Shown here: one piece after another, positions 43,507-51,493 of the stretch | Numbering within the stretch: position 1 is the stretch's first letter | Layout: every line of letters starts with the position of its first letter | Assembly: GCA_002398565.1 (NCBI GenBank) | Contig: DGZP01000122.1 | Coordinates: 9,880 to 66,509 of the forward strand | From: Proteiniphilum sp. UBA4977 | GTDB lineage: Bacteria > Bacteroidota > Bacteroidia > Bacteroidales > Dysgonomonadaceae | DNA length: 56,630 nt | Reading direction: 5' to 3' | Program-made: the position numbers and the translations under genes | Notes under the pieces: model-generated | Databases searched by the model: none | Told to the model about the DNA's origin: nothing | The model's input: only the letters and a program-made list of their open reading frames with translations

Positions 43507-44529
43507 CTATTGGGGGGTAATTTCGAAGAGCAGACTGGTACTGTATTGTTCGGTGGGAATATTAAAAATCCGGGAATCATTGGGCACGGTGGTGAATGTC
43601 AAATTATATTTTTTCTCACCACTTCCGGTTGCTGCACCGTTGAGCATTGGTACCATCGCACCGGAGAGCGGCATGGAGGAAGTGGATTGTGTATTGTCCG
43701 ACAATTGAATCCGTACCAAATCCAAAGGCAATATATTCCCCGATGTAGAAGATAGATTGGGGTAAATGGAACTCACCCTTAACTGATAAGCTACATTGGA
43801 TTTTACAGTTATACCGTTGGGATAGGTGATGTTTTTCCCGTTCACATAATCGGCTGCAGTATTAAATTCCATATTCACGGTCGCCGGATCAACAAGAATG
43901 GAATAATTATTTGCATTGGTAGAAAGCTTGTGAACCTGTAAGATGTCGTACGTACGGTGAATGGTAAATACATTCCCCCCGATATAGGCTTTGAACTCGA
44001 AAGGAGCTGAATAAGTAATTGTCTTGTTGCCGTTGTCATCATCCAGTATATCTAGGTAGCCTCCCCCGATGGCAGCCAGCTGAAAATTCATCTGAAACTG
44101 ATAATAGACAAAATTATTTCCCACCTTATTGGATAACGCCACGTTTGCGCCATTTACCAGGTCTCTTTCCTGTGAACCGAGCAGCATCACGGGATAAGGA
44201 ACGTTAATTTGATTGACACCCGGAATATTGATGACGGGCTGCCCTTCGGTACTTGTCAGGATAAGGCCCACTTTGTCGGACGGGAAAACCTTCGTGCCAT
44301 CTTTTGAAACAATATTGCCTGTCAGCCTGACTGTAACCCGCCAGTTCTCCGCATATAACTGTGTTCCCCATTGCTCCTTAATGGCAAGCGTATAATAACC
44401 GTTGGTGGTGATGCCGTTATAGGAATATATTCCTATATAGGGATTTCCCCATAACTCAAACTCTTGTGTATAGGATGGCAATGTAACGACGAAAGCGATG
44501 CAGCAATATAACAGACTGCGTTTACTCAT
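43507..44529 (-). CDS. Two-domain minor subunit / tip adhesin candidate
   Basis: A 340-residue exported protein (signal ending PSYTQ). The N-terminal 200 residues form an unrecognised beta-rich domain (FELWGNPYIGIYSYNGITTN, INVPYPVMLLGSQERDLVNG). The C-terminal 130 residues line up with the two small subunits: VDPATVNMEFNTAADYVNG corresponds to VNPTQETVDFLYQTETDYTDG, GEKKYNLTFTTVPND to GRNLKYNVTYDNR, and YSTSLLFEITPQ to YSTNVTYTITTR. A binding domain joined to a pilin-like domain is the plan of chaperone-usher tip adhesins. The start at 44529 overlaps the chaperone stop by 8 bases; an upstream ATG would add 15 non-signal residues. Confidence 0.65.
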   Translation of the reverse strand: MSKRSLLYCCIAFVVTLPSYTQEFELWGNPYIGIYSYNGITTNGYYTLAIKEQWGTQLYAENWRVTVRLTGNIVSKDGTKVFPSDKVGLILTSTEGQPVINIPGVNQINVPYPVMLLGSQERDLVNGANVALSNKVGNNFVYYQFQMNFQLAAIGGGYLDILDDDNGNKTITYSAPFEFKAYIGGNVFTIHRTYDILQVHKLSTNANNYSILVDPATVNMEFNTAADYVNGKNITYPNGITVKSNVAYQLRVSSIYPNLSSTSGNILPLDLVRIQLSDNTQSTSSMPLSGAMVPMLNGAATGSGEKKYNLTFTTVPNDSRIFNIPTEQYSTSLLFEITPQ

Positions 44530-45334
44530 GGCTGAATTCCAATTCTGCTGCTTCCAATGCGGTCTCATCACCATAATCGAGTATGACGGTGGCGGTATAA
44601 TCTCCTTTTACCAGAGGTTCTTTGATAGGAATATCTATCTTACGCTGGTCACCCGGCATGGTGTAAAATTCGCTCTCACCCAGCGATACCTCCTTACCAG
44701 TAGTGCGGTTAAACAAAGTGGTTTTTAAGATGCCGTTCACCCAGGTGTTCCCTTTGTTGTGAAAAAGAAGCCCGATGATATTATTTTCTCTGTCCAATGA
44801 CATATTTTCAATTTCCAGTTGTTTTTGCTCCTGCTGCAGACCTTTCCGATAGATTTTGATTCCCTGACGCACATTGATCCGGATAGCTGTGCCGCGGGCA
44901 TCCACACCATCTACCGGATTCATCTGGGTCACATAAAGCATGGATGTCTGGACGTTCTCTTTCGCTTCAATTCCAGCAGGCACCGTCATCACAAGCGTGA
45001 TATTGCGACTCTCTCCCGGTTCCAGCGTGATATAGGTTCCTTCCGGCAGGCTGAGCCATGACGCGCAACTGTTTAGGAGTGTGTCAGGCGGCAGCATGAT
45101 ATTATTGCCGTTTTCATCGTATTTCCAGTCGCCAAAAGTGATGGAAAGATCGAGCGTATGTTGTTTGCTGGTATTATTCACCAATATCTGCTGGGTAGCG
45201 CTCTCACCTGCACCCAGTGTATAATACACCCTCGGCGGGGAGACCGATAACCCTACCTGTGCCCTGAGCATGGGGGAAAGGACAAGAAAGATACCGCATA
45301 CCAGGATTGAGCGTTTCCATGGCCAATTTCTCAT
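44522..45334 (-). CDS. PapD-like periplasmic chaperone
   Basis: A 270-residue exported protein (signal ending PMLRAQ) with two Ig-like domains: VGLSVSPPRVYYTLGAGESA with TQQILVNNTSKQHTLDLSIT (first strands of the major-sperm/PapD fold), LEPGESRNITLVMTVPAGIE, QTSMLYVTQMN, and a second domain LLFHNKGNTWVNGILKTTL ending LVKGDYTATVILDYGDETAL. This matches archaic-type fimbrial chaperones or the related COG1470 group. It would hold subunits in the periplasm. It lies after the second subunit gene, beyond a terminator, and overlaps the next gene by 8 bases. Confidence 0.75.
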   Translation of the reverse strand: MRNWPWKRSILVCGIFLVLSPMLRAQVGLSVSPPRVYYTLGAGESATQQILVNNTSKQHTLDLSITFGDWKYDENGNNIMLPPDTLLNSCASWLSLPEGTYITLEPGESRNITLVMTVPAGIEAKENVQTSMLYVTQMNPVDGVDARGTAIRINVRQGIKIYRKGLQQEQKQLEIENMSLDRENNIIGLLFHNKGNTWVNGILKTTLFNRTTGKEVSLGESEFYTMPGDQRKIDIPIKEPLVKGDYTATVILDYGDETALEAAELEFSHE

Positions 45335-45371
45335 ATGTGACAGGTTTTCGTTACTGAAGCGTGATTAAACT

Positions 45372-45419
45372 AAAAAAAGGGAAGGTATGGTCGAAAAGAA
45401 AAGACACCCCTCCCTTTTT
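45372..45419 (-). terminator. Terminator between subunit and chaperone genes
   Basis: The minus-strand RNA pairs AAAAAGGGAGGG with CCUUCCCUUUUU (12 pairs, one G-U) across a 22-base loop and ends in a U run. Partial read-through would give many subunit transcripts and fewer chaperone/usher transcripts. Confidence 0.8.
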
Positions 45420-45437
45420 GTGTGAAATAAAATATTT

Positions 45438-46016
45438 TCAAATCGTTGTGATAGTATAGGTCAGGGTGGTGGTAAACACGGTGGCCCCGTCACCATCCAC
45501 GTGAGAGACGTTATACCCGTCGATATAGGCTTCGGCAGCATCTTCCGTGTTGTCATATTCCACATCGAACTCGAGGTCTTTACCCCCCCCGTTGGATTGG
45601 ATAAGTATTTGATCAGTAGTTGAAAGTGCCTTTGCTACATCAATAACTGCGTATGTTCTTGGGTTACCTACTGATTTCGAAGCTTTCACGCTGACGTCAC
45701 CTACAGGAATGGTCAGATTGGTATTCCCGGATGTAAAGTTTGCAGCCGATGCTTTTACGTTCACCACAAATCCTCCGGTACTAAAGACCTTGAGGTGTTT
45801 TGTTTTGACAGCCAAAGTAACCCCATCTGTATAGTCAGTTTCTGTTTGATACAAAAAGTCTACTGTCTCCTGTGTTGGATTGACCGTGATTGTTTGTACC
45901 GGTTTGAACTTCAGATTCAACGTCACATTATCTGTGTTTTCTGCCATTGCACTGTTTGCATTAGCAAGACCAAGAAGGAAAAGCGCACATGCGATAAATA
46001 AATTTTTTGTTTTCAT
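45438..46016 (-). CDS. Small exported fibre-subunit candidate (B)
   Basis: A 192-residue protein with a clear signal peptide (MKTKNLFIACALFLLGLANA, cleaved near SAMAE). The mature part is all-beta, without Cys: VTLNLKFKPVQTITVNPTQE, STGGFVVNVKASAANFTSGN, KDLEFDVEYDNTEDAAEAYI and the terminal ATVFTTTLTYTITTI. It closely resembles the 46794-47354 gene product throughout and the C-terminal half of the 43507-44529 product. It looks like a DUF4402-type or pilin-like subunit. Its own promoter (46356-46387) and a trailing terminator suggest that it is the abundant subunit. Confidence 0.7.
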   Translation of the reverse strand: MKTKNLFIACALFLLGLANANSAMAENTDNVTLNLKFKPVQTITVNPTQETVDFLYQTETDYTDGVTLAVKTKHLKVFSTGGFVVNVKASAANFTSGNTNLTIPVGDVSVKASKSVGNPRTYAVIDVAKALSTTDQILIQSNGGGKDLEFDVEYDNTEDAAEAYIDGYNVSHVDGDGATVFTTTLTYTITTI

Positions 46017-46355
46017 TCTAATTAATTTGATGTGATTTTAAAGAATATTGCTGTAAATATATAAAATTACTTTTATTGCCTTAGTTTATTGTCCTTCAAC
46101 CGGCATTGTTGTATTTTTAAGACAAAATATATTCAATTCAAGACGACGAGTCCGGTAAAAACAGATAATTGTTATTTTTCAGTTTGCTGTGATGATAAAT
46201 TGTTATTTACCTTCTCGTTTATCGCTCTAATTTGCAATTTTCGTTAATTATGTCCATTTTATTAAATTATTAGAGAAAACGGGACAATTAAACAAAAAAA
46301 TATTTCAACACTCTATGTATCAACTGGTTGCTGTGAGACAATATTTTTTTCGCCG

Positions 46356-46387
46356 CAAATATACGACCTGTTTCGTTGTTATACAAA
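46356..46387 (-). promoter_or_regulatory. Promoter of subunit B
   Basis: On the minus strand TTTG (46387-46384), 20 bases, then TATATTTG (46363-46356): an exact match. The start near 46350 leaves a leader of about 330 bases. Confidence 0.7.
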
Positions 46388-46402
46388 TAAAAGACATATA
46401 TT

Positions 46403-46420
46403 TAACTTTATTTAAAGTTA
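46403..46420. promoter_or_regulatory. Dyad upstream of the subunit B promoter
   Basis: TAACTTTA-TT-TAAAGTTA is a perfect eight-base inverted repeat centred about 61 bases before the predicted start, a usual place for an activator site. Confidence 0.45.
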
Positions 46421-46793
46421 TTCTTATTTTATCAGAATTACGTCAAAAACCATCTTGCTTATTTTGTGCATCTTACCTAATCATTACATAAATATGCTGA
46501 AATCCATGTATTGTCCGTAAAATATAATACTCGACTCTTCTTTTTCCAATTCTAAATATTCGCTGAATAACAGTTTATTCTGTTAAAAAGTGGTTCCGAA
46601 CCTGAAGGAAATAAGATTTAACACACCCATGAAGTTTCATTTCCTTTGAAAAAATTTAACAGTATTCTACATATAAATCACGATACAAATGAAATAAAAA
46701 AGACAATATATACAATAAAAATGGACATTTCCTGGATAATTCGCTTGCAAACGATTACAAATAATGATTGATTGAATAAGGTGAAACTCCATC

Positions 46794-47354
46794 CTATCGG
46801 GTAGTTATGGTATAGGTTACATTTGTGCTATATACCGTTTCAACTCCGTCGGAACTGACATATTTGTCGATATACTTTTGTGCCAATCCGGCAATCCTGT
46901 TATCGTAGGTAACATTGTATTTCAGGTTTCTCCCTCCGCCTTCGGACTCGATGATGGGAACGGAGGTCGCAGAGAGGGTTGCTTCTGTATAGCGGGCATG
47001 TGTTCCGCTGTTGGAACCGTCACCTGCCCTGACAATCACATCACTTACCGGAATGGTCTCACTGCCGCCCGACCGTGAAAAGCCAGCATAGCCACCGGCT
47101 ACCGTAACCTGGAAGCCGCCGCTACTGAACACAGTGAGATGATCGTCTTGATTGATAGCTACTCCGTTCTCATAATCTTCGGGAGTGGCATACACAAGAT
47201 CGGTGGTTTGCTGGGAGGTTTGTACGGTAATCGTCTGTACCGGAAGAAACCGGATGTTCACAGTGACAGCGGCGGTATGCGACTGCGCTCCGGCGTGTTC
47301 CGCCAAAAAAATCTGGCAGACAAGCAGCGTTGTTAAGGTTATCGGAATATTCAA
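46794..47354 (-). CDS. Small exported fibre-subunit candidate (A), start uncertain
   Basis: A 186-residue product related to subunit B: VTVNIRFLPVQTITVQTSQQ, FSSGGFQVTVAGGYAGFS, GGGRNLKYNVTYDNRIAG and the end VYSTNVTYTITTR. The hydrophobic part of a signal (LTTLLVCQIFLAEHAGAQ) is present, but in this frame the only start is TTG at 47354, without positive residues before it. The ATG at 47424 (MDLIKLFYKF, then basic residues) would read into this frame if the T7 run at 47353-47359 had six T. The gene may therefore be phase-variable, disrupted, or TTG-started. Confidence 0.65.
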   Translation of the reverse strand: MNIPITLTTLLVCQIFLAEHAGAQSHTAAVTVNIRFLPVQTITVQTSQQTTDLVYATPEDYENGVAINQDDHLTVFSSGGFQVTVAGGYAGFSRSGGSETIPVSDVIVRAGDGSNSGTHARYTEATLSATSVPIIESEGGGRNLKYNVTYDNRIAGLAQKYIDKYVSSDGVETVYSTNVTYTITTR

Positions 47355-47359
47355 AAAAA
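47353..47359 (-). repeat. Seven-T homopolymer at the start of subunit A
   Basis: The run separates an ATG-started basic leader (from 47424) from the signal-peptide frame. Loss of one T would join MDLIKLFYKF...KREEGF to LNIPITLTTLLV and give a complete signal peptide. Confidence 0.6.
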
Positions 47360-47568
47360 CCTTCCTCTCTTTTAAATACTATCTTTCTGAGGAGAAATTT
47401 ATAGAATAATTTTATTAAATCCAAGCAAAATTGGATGTTTTTTCATAAATTACATCTTAAAGACAGGTTGTTAGCAAAAGAAAGACAAATGACGGGGAGG
47501 GAGGAGAAAAAGTTCATGAGTCCGCGGAATCGATCAAGGCAAAACACAGATCAGAAGGCTGTGAAGGA

Positions 47569-47899
47569 TCAGAGGGAAACATAAACTTTATTTTCCTGGT
47601 GATTTAACCTGACAGGTTCCATTTTTTGCAGTTCCTGCAATATTTTGTCAATGGTAGCCTGATTTGTGGTGAGTGTATAACTATAATTGAGCGAATCGAG
47701 AACAGCCTGGATTGTCTCGCTGGCTCTATATGCGTTCACATTAAACGAAGTATCCATGACCGCTGTCCGGGTGCTTTGGGCGTGTATTACAAATGACGTC
47801 TTTTATCAGGACGCCGGCGGCCATCTTGAGAGCAATCCTCCTCATTCTTCTCAGTAGAATGAACAAAGCATGGCCTTCGTTCCGGCTATATCCAGACAT
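47569..47899 (-). pseudogene. Small exported-protein gene, possibly frameshifted
   Basis: Two overlapping frames together read like one secreted protein of about 109 residues. From the ATG at 47899, MSGYSRNEGHALFILLRRMR continues through RIALKMAAGVLIK. After the AAAA run at 47801-47804 the other frame gives TSFVIHAQSTRTAVMDTSFN and ends VRLNHQENKVYVSL. Removing one A would join them, with a signal-type cleavage after HAQ. The mature part (RASETIQAVLDSLNYSYTLT) vaguely recalls STN-type small domains. It precedes the subunit genes on the same strand. Real gene, relic or sequencing error cannot be separated here. Confidence 0.35.
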
Positions 47900-47964
47900 T
47901 TTTTATATGGAATTAAGAAGAGTCCGGGCGAATGTAATCAGCTACATATGTTGCACAATATTGT

Positions 47965-49185
47965 TCAAAACATCTTTACAATCCGGTCTATGCCTTTCAC
48001 AAATAAATCGATCTCTTCTCTTGTATTGTAAAAGGCAAAGGATGCCCGCACATTACCATCAATTCCCAATACCCGCATCAACGGTTCGGCACAGTGGTGG
48101 CCGGTGCGTACGGCAATACCCATTTTATCGAGTAGCGTGCCCATGTCGTATGGGTGAATACCTTCCACAAGAAAAGAGATCACGCTGCTTTTTTCGCCGG
48201 CGGTTCCAAGAATTCGAAGTCGGGGAATGGCAAGCATCTGTTCCGTGGCATATTGCAACAACATATGCTCATATGCGGCAATATTTTTCAACCCAATGGA
48301 GGAAACGTAGTCCAAAGCGGTAGCCAGGGCAGCCGTACCCACGAAATCGGGTGTTCCTGCCTCAAATTTAAACGGAAGCCTGTTGAAGGTTGTCTTCTCA
48401 AACGAAACACTGGCAATCATCTCCCCCCCCCCCTGATAGGGAGGCAGGGCATTCAGCCATTTTTCTTTTCCGTACAACACACCCACGCCGGTAGGGCCAT
48501 AGATCTTGTGGGAGGAAAAAGCAAGAAAGTCGCAATCAATTTGTTGAACGTCTACCTCACAATGCTGTACACTCTGGGCTGCATCTATTAAAACAGGGAT
48601 ATCATGTCTATGGGCTGTTGCCACGATTTTTTGAACCGGATTGATTGTGCCCAGCACATTCGAAATATGGGTGATCGCGATAATTTTGGTACGTGGTGTG
48701 ATCAGTCTTTCTAATTCATCCAGAAGTAATTCACCTTTTTCATTGATGGGAGCTATCCTGAGTTTCAGTCCGAAGATACCCGCCTGCAACTGCCAGGGTA
48801 CGATATTGGAGTGATGCTCCATGGCAGTGATCAGTATCTCATCACCTTCCCGGCAAAAGGTACGGCAATAAGAGGATGCTACCAGGTTAATCGACTCAGT
48901 AGCACCGCGCGTGAAGACGATCTCATTTTCGGATGCAGCATTTATAAACCGTGCCACCGTCCGTCGTGCTGCCTCGTGTTCATCCGTGGCGGCCTGGCTC
49001 AGGAAATGCACTCCCCTGTGCACATTGGCGTTTACGGTTGAATACATTCCTGTAATCTTATCCATCACACAATGTGGCTTCTGCGTGGTTGCCGCGTTGT
49101 CGAGATAAACCAGCGGCTTGCCGTATACCTCACGTGAGAGGATCGGAAAGTCGCCCCGTATCTTATATATATCCAGTTCTTTCAA
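47965..49185 (-). CDS. sufS: SufS-type cysteine desulfurase
   Basis: Takes sulfur from cysteine for iron-sulfur cluster assembly. The 406-residue PLP enzyme has LVYLDNAATTQKPHCVMDKI at the N terminus, HHSNIVPWQLQ, IDAAQSVQHCEVDVQ, the Schiff-base Lys in FLAFSSHKIYGPTGVGVLYG, and the catalytic Cys in VRTGHHCAEPLMRVLG, all SufS (group II) traits. It lies 59 bases behind sufD at the end of the suf run. No terminator was seen downstream. Confidence 0.96.
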   Translation of the reverse strand: MKELDIYKIRGDFPILSREVYGKPLVYLDNAATTQKPHCVMDKITGMYSTVNANVHRGVHFLSQAATDEHEAARRTVARFINAASENEIVFTRGATESINLVASSYCRTFCREGDEILITAMEHHSNIVPWQLQAGIFGLKLRIAPINEKGELLLDELERLITPRTKIIAITHISNVLGTINPVQKIVATAHRHDIPVLIDAAQSVQHCEVDVQQIDCDFLAFSSHKIYGPTGVGVLYGKEKWLNALPPYQGGGEMIASVSFEKTTFNRLPFKFEAGTPDFVGTAALATALDYVSSIGLKNIAAYEHMLLQYATEQMLAIPRLRILGTAGEKSSVISFLVEGIHPYDMGTLLDKMGIAVRTGHHCAEPLMRVLGIDGNVRASFAFYNTREEIDLFVKGIDRIVKMF

Positions 49186-49244
49186 TTGTTTATAATCTGC
49201 AGTCAGTATCCTGTGCTAACTTGTCAATCAATAATTACTAATTC

Positions 49245-50585
49245 TCATTTGCATACGTTACAATTCCCGCAACGCATCAACTCGCCCCGGAAACGCTTGT
49301 TGATCAAGCTCGTCAGTCGTTCCTGCAAACTTTCTATGCGCACCATGTCTACCACATCACGCGTAAAGGCCACCATCAGGAGAAGGCGTGCCTCTTCCTT
49401 GTCGATACCACGTGCGCGCATATAGAAGAGTGCCTCCTCGTCGAGCTGCCCTGTGGTGAGGCCGTGGGAACATTTGACATCATCGGCATAAATCTCAAGC
49501 TGCGGCTTGGAGAACATCTGTGCCGAATCTGAAGTCAGCAAGTTGCGATTATTCTGATATGCCATCGTCTTCTGTGCGTCTTTCTCCACCTGAATCTTGC
49601 CGCAAAAGACACCTGTTGCCTGATCGTTCAGCACGTTTTTAAACAATTCATTACTCATGCAATTGGGAGTGAGATGATCGAGAAAAGCGAAATTGTCAAT
49701 GTGCTGTTTCTTGTCGCAGATGGCCAGGCCTCCGGCATGTGCCTCGGCATGTTCTCCAAGGAGCCGGAAACGATAGTTGTTTCGTGTATATCCGTTGTGC
49801 AGCGTGATACTACTGGTCACCACGTTGGAATGGCCTCTCTGCTCGCTAAACAGGTTGTTGAGCCGGGTCACCTTTTCTGAGTTTTCTTCAAGCTCGTATA
49901 TATCCACCTGGGCAGAAGCACCAGCAAAGACTTCAGTCACCTGGGTCACCACAAAATGAATATCATCCACGGTATGGTCGCATATCAGCAACTTCACCTG
50001 GGCATTTTCTTCGGCGATAATCAGAATTCTCCTGTTCACGCTCAGGTCAACCCCTCCCCTCAGGATGTTGATGAGCTGCAATGGCTTTTCCAGGATCACA
50101 TTTTTGGGTACGTATACCACAAAACCGTCCTGGGCAAACATGGTGTTATATGCCACTACACCGTTATCGCTGTAGTCGGCTATTTGGGCATAATGTGTTG
50201 TAAATTGTTCGGGAAATAATTCCGAAAAACGTTGCAAGCTACCTGCGAAAACACCTTCCGGTAATATTTCGGAGGGCTGGAAACGGTCGTAGTATCTGTC
50301 GTTGATCAAGAAATAAAGATGCGTGGAGAGATTGGGTACATCGCATTTGAAAGCATCATAGGGATTCACCGGGATGTCTATGTTCCGAAGATTCAATCCT
50401 AGGTCGATATCGAATGTACGCACAATATTGGAATGTTTGTAATCCTCCTGTCTTGAAGTAGGGAATCCTATCTGAGTGAAAGTATTAAAGGCGGCATCGC
50501 GGTGCTTATTCATTCCTCTTACTGAATGTGCATCGAGCTCCTCCCGAAACTGTGTAAACAGATCTATATATTGTTGTTCTATCAT
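49245..50585 (-). CDS. sufD: Fe-S cluster assembly protein SufD
   Basis: Component of the SufBCD scaffold. The 446-residue right-handed beta-helix protein has the family's C-terminal core DDVKCSHGLTTGQLDEEALF and YMRARGIDKEEARLLLMVAF, with the ending KRFRGELMRCGNCNVCK common in Bacteroidales SufD. The N terminus (MIEQQYIDLFTQFREELDAH) and YDAFKCDVPNLSTHLYFLIN also fit. It lies 20 bases behind sufC. Confidence 0.95.
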   Translation of the reverse strand: MIEQQYIDLFTQFREELDAHSVRGMNKHRDAAFNTFTQIGFPTSRQEDYKHSNIVRTFDIDLGLNLRNIDIPVNPYDAFKCDVPNLSTHLYFLINDRYYDRFQPSEILPEGVFAGSLQRFSELFPEQFTTHYAQIADYSDNGVVAYNTMFAQDGFVVYVPKNVILEKPLQLINILRGGVDLSVNRRILIIAEENAQVKLLICDHTVDDIHFVVTQVTEVFAGASAQVDIYELEENSEKVTRLNNLFSEQRGHSNVVTSSITLHNGYTRNNYRFRLLGEHAEAHAGGLAICDKKQHIDNFAFLDHLTPNCMSNELFKNVLNDQATGVFCGKIQVEKDAQKTMAYQNNRNLLTSDSAQMFSKPQLEIYADDVKCSHGLTTGQLDEEALFYMRARGIDKEEARLLLMVAFTRDVVDMVRIESLQERLTSLINKRFRGELMRCGNCNVCK

Positions 50586-50605
50586 TGTTGTCAGTGGATT
50601 GCAGA

Positions 50606-51358
50606 TTATGGATTGATTAGCCAGTCATAGCCTCTCCTTTCAAGTTCATGCGCGAGTTCGGGGCCACCGGAACGCACGATTTTTCCCGCGAAAAGCACGT
50701 GCACATAATCGGGTTTGATATACTCCAGCAGTCGCTGGTAATGGGTGATGACAATGGTGGCATTCTCTTTGGTCTGCAGCTTGTTCACACCGGCTGCTAC
50801 CACCCGAAGGGCATCTATGTCGAGTCCTGAATCGGTTTCGTCGAGAATGGCCAGCTGTGGGCTGAGCATTGCCATCTGAAATATTTCGTTTTTCTTTTTC
50901 TCACCCCCCGAGAACCCCTCATTCACCGAGCGGCTTACCAGCTGGCTATCAATGCCCAGCAGTTCACGTTTGTCACGCATCAGCTTCAGGAAGTCAGTCG
51001 CTGAGATAGGGTCCTCCCCACGATACTTGCGTTGTTCATTCACGGCAGCACGCATGAAGTTGACCATGCTCACGCCGGGTATCTCCACCGGATACTGGAA
51101 ACTCAGAAAAAGGCCCTCGCGGGCGCGGTCTTCGGGCTCCATCTCCAAAAGATCTTTCTCTTTAAACAGGATATTTCCACGAGTAACTTCAAACTTGGGA
51201 TTGCCCGCCAGCACCGATGCAAGTGTACTTTTTCCGGATCCGTTGGGGCCCATCACTGCATGCACTTCGCCCTGATTTACTTCCAGATTTACACCTTTCA
51301 GGATCTCTTTCTCTTCTACAATTGCATGCAGATTCTTTATTTTTAACATACTTGTCAT
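50606..51358 (-). CDS. sufC: Fe-S cluster assembly ATPase SufC
   Basis: ABC-type ATPase that powers the SufBD scaffold. The 250-residue product has Walker A MGPNGSGKSTLASVLAG, signature NEGFSGGEKKKNE (SufC-specific), Walker B LAILDETDSGLDID and the H-loop VITHYQRLLEYIKPD. It is the first suf gene seen here; sufB, which normally precedes it, is not in the 135-base gap or the next upstream gene. The start may also be the Met at residue 4. Confidence 0.96.
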   Translation of the reverse strand: MTSMLKIKNLHAIVEEKEILKGVNLEVNQGEVHAVMGPNGSGKSTLASVLAGNPKFEVTRGNILFKEKDLLEMEPEDRAREGLFLSFQYPVEIPGVSMVNFMRAAVNEQRKYRGEDPISATDFLKLMRDKRELLGIDSQLVSRSVNEGFSGGEKKKNEIFQMAMLSPQLAILDETDSGLDIDALRVVAAGVNKLQTKENATIVITHYQRLLEYIKPDYVHVLFAGKIVRSGGPELAHELERRGYDWLINP

Positions 51359-51493
51359 GTTGATTTTTTGAAAATTATAATAGTGGCGGCTGTATCATCC
51401 GCCTGAAAAATTGCTTTTGTGTGATTGAATTGTACAAAGGAATCATTCTCGCCCCTGAATAACAACCATTGTTGTGTAATTGTTCTATTTATT

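Larger units (their letters stand above)
46017..46793. other. AT-rich intergenic region between the two subunit genes
   Basis: This 777-base stretch has no supportable coding sequence. It contains a minus-strand promoter (46356-46387), an 18-base dyad (46403-46420), a near-repeat GATAATTGTTATTT / GATAAATTGTTATTT (46164-46177 and 46194-46208) and a small hairpin TAACAG-TTTATT-CTGTTA around 46570. About 330 bases of it would be transcribed as leader of subunit B. Confidence 0.7.

Noticed and set aside
46017..46793. A hidden third subunit gene in the long gap
   Set aside because: All six frames are broken by many stops and no subunit motif (DYxxG or the final T-Y-T-I-T strand) appears.
47793..48323. 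A 176-codon plus-strand open frame
   Set aside because: It is antisense to sufS and has no recognisable protein features.
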